64,000 bases of DNA from Lomentospora prolificans (lineage: Eukaryota > Ascomycota > Sordariomycetes > Microascales > Microascaceae), in NCBI GenBank assembly GCA_029532625.1, contig JARFXM010000009.1, forward strand, positions 310,001 through 374,000, read 5' to 3'. This document shows positions 58,201 through 64,000 of the stretch, one piece after another; position 1 is the first letter of the stretch; every line of letters starts with the position of its first letter. Below the pieces are notes generated by a model. It made no database searches. It saw only the letters and a program-made list of their open reading frames with translations, and was not told where the DNA came from. The translations under genes and the position numbers were made by a program.

Positions 58201-61200
58201 TCGTGTTCGTACGTCTCTTCCGACTTAAGAACGGAAAAGGTACTGGCTTGAGCCTCGCGGATGGCCAAGGTCCGTGAACGTCGCAGTAGCTAGGCTCTGG
58301 GGCGAAGAAGAAAAACAAAAGACCCAGCTGACAACCGATGCTCACCTACTTAGAGAGGTAGGTTCCATTCGGTCATTTGGAAGGGCATCGCATCCAGCCA
58401 TGATGCAGGAAAAACAACATCAGCTGGCCACGGGGACTGTAAGTCTGTCAAGGATCAAGGATCGAAGGCGCAAAGTATGTAACACGTCCAACTGCTACGA
58501 AGGCCATCATGGCAGTCCAGTCATTTTTTTTTCTTTCAGATTCTTCTTTCGTGCCATGGCATATCAGCGGCGCGATGGCAGCTATCATGCTGGCTACTCT
58601 CCGCCTACTGGTCTCTGCCGTCACATGGTGCGGCAAAGCGATTGGTGCAGCAGACTGGGGTAATTGCTCCAGTGCGACTCTGTGGCGACGGCAGAGAGTG
58701 GTAAGGATGGACGGGCGGGATGGCAGGTCGAAGGGGGAGTGCAACTCGGTTGCAGAATCCCGGATTAGGGAAATCTCCGCACGGAGGCAACGGATGCTTT
58801 GGGGAATCTATGATGAAAGAGCGGGGAGAGAGCGTATTAACAGGCTTGCTGGTTAGGGATATCTAGCCTTTGGAGACAGAGGCGATGGGAGAAGGAAAAG
58901 GGAAAGTTGAATGAAATCATGCAGCCGTGCAGCCGGAACAAAGTCCTTTGCAATATCCCAAGTAAAGATTCTGGCAGGTTTTGTTCCGAGAAGCGACCTC
59001 GTATCCTTCATTTGAGGAAAGGGCAGGTCCAAACGGGGGCGGCGTTTGAATGAGACCAATTTGTGCAAAGCTGGTTTCCGTTCGGGTTCATTGAAACTCT
59101 CCAGAGTCCGCATCTCACATAGAAAGAAGCTTGGGATTTCTCATGTTCCACGGGCTGGATAGAGAGTGTGTGATATCGCCCTCGGCTAACTGCAGGTCCC
59201 ATCGGACTACATGAACATTACCTTTTAAACATCACCTGTGATGAGAGGCGCGCAATATTACCCGTTTATTGCGGCCGGCTCTGTTATTGAGTAAACGGAC
59301 CGAAATATCAGTTTGTTCGGAAGAGAGCCGAAGATTAGACTTAAAGAGTGAGGATTATTGCTTCGGCTTGGGGGCTTCTTTTTTTTTTTTTTTTTTATCT
59401 TTTCGAGAGCGTGCACCAGAGATTGAACGACCTTGGTATGAATAAAGCCTGGGTCAATGCTCGATAATGAGCGGCAATCAATTGAAGTGAGGGTCAATAT
59501 CAGCAATATCAGGGTAAAGGAGCAATCGAGGCCAGCCATGGACAATCGTCGTCAGAGCACTCACTGTGTCTCGAAGCCTGGCCAGCGGCTCGCAATGATG
59601 TTCCTTCCCCGGCGGCGCGGAGGCTCAATCTGCTTCCCTTGAGGACGCATGCATGCAGTCATCGTTGATGGGAGGAGAAGCGGAAAGTCGATAATCCCCA
59701 AATGAAAGCGTCAAAAGAGGATATGTTGGGGGAGAGTACCTGCGCAGGCGACGTTGATCATCTCCGGTAATTATTGAGAGAATGATCCAATGAATTGGAT
59801 ATAGTTGGAATTAAAATGTTATTGTATATTAGCAGACTGTGTTAATGGGGTGTTACCCATAATATGCCAGCTAGACCAGGAAGAGGAGAGCTTGCGAGGA
59901 CCACATTACCGACGACTTTCCAAGTGAGACTGGGAAACGGTCGATTGGTGCACTGCCAGCAATATGGATGGAAGTGGGCGACTGGGGACGGGCCTGTCAA
60001 TGAATCTGCCTAAAAGTCGACTCCATCATTGATGCTGGAGTTCCGCACCGAGTATTAGATGTCAAGGATTGATCCATATACACTGGAGGCCAGCCGGGCT
60101 CAAGGCCCCTGTAAATTCGCCTCTTTCCCCAGGTCTTCCCGGGATCGCCAGGTTGACAGCTCATCTACGGATACCCACACAGATGCCGCAGCCGGCAACA
60201 AGCCCAGAAACTCGAATATGCTGGCCAATCGCTCGATGAATGAGTCGAACGCGACGATGTGCATCAAACGTGCAGGGAAGTATCGAACAACAGACTTTCT
60301 TTGCTTCAGATTCCATCCGACGCAACCCCAAAGTCATCTCATTGTCCCCTCTTCGGTCAGCGAGCCAAGCAAGGGTTCCCCTTATTCCTCTTTGTCCGGT
60401 TCCCTGCTATCCGTGTCAAGCTGCCATTCCACTCGCCCACCGTCGCATGTGTGCTTCATACGAAGTGCGTGCTGATGCGCCCGACAGGCAAGGAGAAGAA
60501 GACAAGAAAAAAAAAACCCCCCATCCAGTGAGGACATCGTCCATTTCTCCACCGCTCGCATAACCCCGCACTAAGATGAAACTAGCAAATCCTCCGCAAC
60601 GCGAGCACATGGCTGCTACGCCAGGCTGGGGCTGCCCGCTGTCTGTGTGAGGTTGCTATTTCGTTGGTAATACAATCGTACTGCAAAGACACCTGTGTGC
60701 CATTGAGTGACAGGTCTGATGTGTTTACTGCGCTGAGAAGGGCTAGCCACCCATGAAAAAACCACGGGCTCGATCCCTCCGTGGTGTCATCGGTAGTGTG
60801 GCATGATAGGGTCGTACTCCCGGGCCTGCTCGCAGCAACATGCTATCCATGGATGTAGCTTGGCCTTTTGACGTACATTTCCGTAGCCAGCGTATACTCG
60901 CCAGCGCCTGTACAAGTACCCCCCCATATGTGTGCATCCAGTCCACGCGCCCAGAAATGCACCTGCTCGCGACTTCTGGGTCTTATTCCCCGTTATTAGT
61001 ACGGAACAATGGGCTGTCGTATCCTTGACGATGTCACCAAGGCAGAGCTCCCAACTACCGTGTGGGCGCCATGGTTCTGCATCTTCCGGTGCATGATGAA
61101 TGGGTGCGCAAAGGGAGACTTAAAGAAAAACAACTCCTAGTCCACTAGTCACGGCAGAGGAAGACACTATTACTGCCCCAGCGTACCAGAAGGATCACTT

Positions 61201-61361
61201 TGACTCCATGAAGCCCGAACCTCACCGACATCTTTAGACTGCACCCCACAGTAACGCCAGCGTCACACTAGCTGCAGACATCTGGCAGCGGCACATGTCC
61301 ATCCATATTAAAAGACTCACTGGCAGGCGTCAATCAAACAAAACTCCACTTTTTTGTCTTT

Positions 61362-61396
<35 letters not shown>

Positions 61397-64000
61397 TTTG
61401 CCGTCTTCCCCATCCCCCCACATTTCCTCCAAACTCTATACCTGAGTCTTTTTGCCATTCTCTCTAGAGGAGAATCAAACATGGCTGCCTTAGGGTTGGT
61501 CCCTTACAAGTAATCCTCGGACCTGAACTCCGTCCTTGACTCGCAGAGTGATCGGGCGGCGCTCAGGGATCAACTAGCCTCGTGTGCCATCCATGTTCGT
61601 TCCCCTTCTTGCCACGCCGGGCCTTACTCCGATGGGGTAAGCCCCTAATCTCCCTGGTAAATGCTGGGGTGGTCCTCGTTGGGGGGAATGTTATTAATAT
61701 TATTGACTCCGCCATATGGGGACCGACGAGAATCCGAAGTTGAGCACGGAGCTGGTTCAATAGCCAGCAGGGCGTGGCCTGGCCTCGGTGAACGCACTTA
61801 CAAGTCCCTACACGCCGGAAGTTGTCTCGCCAGAAGATTAATTTTCTTCGCTTCTTGATGCTTGCAGGTAGATTTTTCTCGTAATACGCGGGCCCGCCGA
61901 GGAGAAGAAGAAGAAAAAAATTATCACATACTGCATTGTCAACGCTAAACAGTTTTCGACTCCCCGCCGTAGAGTTTTTTGTCCCAAGCCAACAAAGCTG
62001 AGTTAATCACATGCACCAAAAGAGTCGGGCCCATTCACTCCAAGTAGGCTGGCTCGTACGAAGTACATGCAAAGTCGGCGCCTTCCATGGTCTTTCTAGT
62101 TTAGATGATGTCATCAAGTGTTCCAAGCGTCTGACCGACGAAGTGGAATCCTCATCCTCACTAGCGCAGGCATTGCCTGGCTTTCCCATGCCTTGTGCTG
62201 AACAGTACACTAGTACTTTGTCCAGAGTGTCCTACCTGGGCTAGGCCAGCCCACTCGTGTCAATCAGTGACTACCAGAGAGAGGGCGCCCTTCTCGGTCC
62301 CTTACTTTTGCGAGGAAACGGATAGAACGGTCATGGGCTGGCTAATACTTCGTCTCTAGAGCATGCAAGGTCCCCGAGCCTTTTAGGCGAAACCTCTATA
62401 TGCGCACCAATCACAGCCCTCCATTCCTCCTCGGTCGTTTTCTCGAACCCTCTGCACAGTTTTCAGATGGAGAAGAAAGGGGGGCTTGGCTAGCTTTGCT
62501 TCATTCGGCATAGCCTGGCGGCGGAAAAAGAAAAGAAGTCTTGTTGGTTAACGCCCCCCTTCTTGGTATCCAGGATCTCGGCGAAGCATCAGCCCAGTAT
62601 CCACGACCACGACCATGACCACGACCCAAGCCCACTCTAGCCCCGACCGACCGAGACCCCGTCTCCGTCCTGGTAAAACGTTAACCCGGGGCATGGCATG
62701 TCATGGCGTGGCATTACCCCATGCCAGCCTCCCTCAAGCTCTTCCATAAGTGCTCTCTTCCCCCGTGCTTGCCGATCATATTGTCACCCACCTTGAATCC
62801 CCCTCATATGCTCTCTTGACATCGTTTCTCGTTCCGGTCTGCCATAAGCTTCATCCCCACCGAGCTTGGTTTACGAAATAAAAGGTAGCTCGACGGATAA
62901 GGAAGCACTGTACTTACGCGCGCGCAACCAGGCGGGGGAAACAAGAGCCAGCGAAAGAGCATACACACACCGAGTGTCACCGTAGCTTTAGCCTAGGGTT
63001 TCTTTGCATGTTCGCTCTCCCTCTCGCTTTTTGTTCATGCCTTTGCCCCTCTTAGCACTTGTCTCTCGTGATAGAATGAGCTTCCCCCCTGTTCGGCTTT
63101 ATAGAAGGGGTGCGGCAAGTTAGCCTCTCCGTTGCCGAAAGCAGAGTACTTTTATTCTCCCGTAGAGCACTACCCGAGCCGGTGCTGGAGACCGTCCCTC
63201 GCCGCTCGTGTATAATCGAGGATGTACGTTTAAATCTCAAGGGCCAAGCTTCGGGAACAAAACATTGTAGGATCCCCCCAAAACATCGTCGAGAGAAAAA
63301 AAGGGACCTGAAAACACCCCGGCTTTCTCTGGCTCATGTGAGTCGCCTCCCATGAACAAAGCGCACGTAACTCATCATGTCCGATGCTCCCTCCTCCACT
63401 TCCACCCCCTTCTCTTGGCCCCCTCTCTCTCGAATGACTTGTCCTATGTTTCCTCGCAAGGTTGCTTGGCAATGCTTCCCATCTAGCATCTCTGCCCGGA
63501 CCGCTTCCCTGTTACCGCCAGGCGGGGTTCTAACGCCCTTTCTGAGCGTTTACATTTTGGGTAGTCCAGGCGTACCATAGCCAGCCAGCTAGTCGAGGTT
63601 CGACCTGCTTTCTGTTGGACACATACGCACACACACGCACATACACATTGACGTTTCTTCCTCGACCTCTCTCTCGGCCCTTCATAACCCGCCATCCCGA
63701 ATTGGAACCCGAAGTTTAAAAAAATATCATCACATCAGGATCCAGATCAGCGTCAGCGGGCACCCCGGTCCCCAGACTACAACCCAAATCCAAGACTTTT
63801 TGTCTCCTTTTCCCCAGGTTTTGCATCCTGAGACCTTTCGACTTGGTTCCCCAGATTTCAACAACAAATCAACAAAAACTGTCACGAACCGGTGCCACCT
63901 TTGGGTCGCTTCGCATTTTCACACACGCCCCCCCATCTTTCTTGCCTTCACTCCTCCGCCTCCGCCCATCTCCTCCCGACTCTTCGTCCTCATACCCGTT
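55205..64000. other. Long gene-poor right end with homopolymer tracts
   Basis: Nearly 8.8 kb without a recognisable gene; open frames reach at most about 150 codons, overlap on both strands and lack motifs. Low-complexity runs include T tracts at 59379-59396 and 61364-61395 and purine-rich tracts at 56155-56230 and 56816-56862. From about 63720 the plus strand turns pyrimidine- and CA-rich (caacaacaaatcaacaaaaa near 63860), the usual composition of a 5' leader, so a plus-strand gene may begin just beyond 64000. Non-coding RNAs cannot be excluded. Confidence 0.4.
61364..61395. repeat. Poly-T tract, 32 T
   Basis: An uninterrupted run of 32 T on the plus strand (A on the minus strand). It may be a slippage-prone microsatellite or the A-tail scar of a retrotransposed sequence read on the minus strand; no such sequence is recognised next to it. 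Confidence 0.9.

Noticed and set aside
60740..60790. tRNA-like stretch around GGGCTCGATCCCTCC
   Set aside because: The arms do not fold into a tRNA cloverleaf, and no A-box lies at the right distance.

Overview
The window looks like nuclear DNA of a filamentous ascomycete (Pezizomycotina, most likely Sordariomycetes). The evidence is short GT...AG introns of about 50-130 nt, many with a CTAAC/CTAAY-like branch site, CT/CA-rich 5' leaders, a fungal tetraspanin, NmrA-like oxidoreductases, a SesA-NACHT-WD40 NLR relic and LTR remnants. All calls come from reading the sequence. No database search was run, and exon borders were set by hand from frame continuity and splice consensus.

Layout. (1) 1-7 kb is gene-poor and holds one decayed NLR gene (about 3374-6545) carrying a transposon-like insertion. 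(2) 7.2-13.7 kb is conserved: an unnamed nuclear-type protein (-), ARPC3 of the Arp2/3 complex (+) and TRM6 of the tRNA m1A58 methyltransferase (-). (3) 14-27 kb is an accessory, partly AT-rich island. It holds two small candidate genes, a single-TM unknown protein, a decayed NmrA-like gene, a small secreted 8-cysteine protein, a three-exon NTF2/SigF-like gene, an intact NmrA-like gene between two inverted solo LTRs, and a decayed MCT-type MFS transporter. (4) 27-32 kb has no recognisable gene. (5) 32-48 kb is a housekeeping block: a bZIP factor (MeaB-like), V-ATPase subunit B, HMG-CoA lyase, the two PLP-synthase subunits PDX1 and PDX2 arranged head to head, a tetraspanin, and the ribosome-biogenesis factor SDA1. 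(6) 48-64 kb is gene-poor. Its two genes are a short protein with six NNFxGxxP repeats and a cysteine-rich single-pass membrane protein. More than 8 kb without a recognisable gene follows, ending in a pyrimidine-rich stretch that may lead into a gene beyond the right edge.

Functional links. PDX1 and PDX2 form one enzyme (glutamine-dependent PLP synthase) and diverge from a shared 1.9-kb interval. The other conserved genes serve separate basic functions: actin nucleation, tRNA modification, vacuolar acidification, leucine catabolism and 60S assembly. In the 14-27 kb island, broken and intact copies of oxidoreductase, transporter and NTF2-like genes sit among LTR scars. This is compatible with an eroding metabolic cluster, but that is inference.

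The items most worth a second look are the NNFxGxxP repeat protein (52401-52811), the small secreted cysteine-rich protein (20123-20472), the spliced small membrane protein (15528-15822), and the NLR relic with its inserted element.
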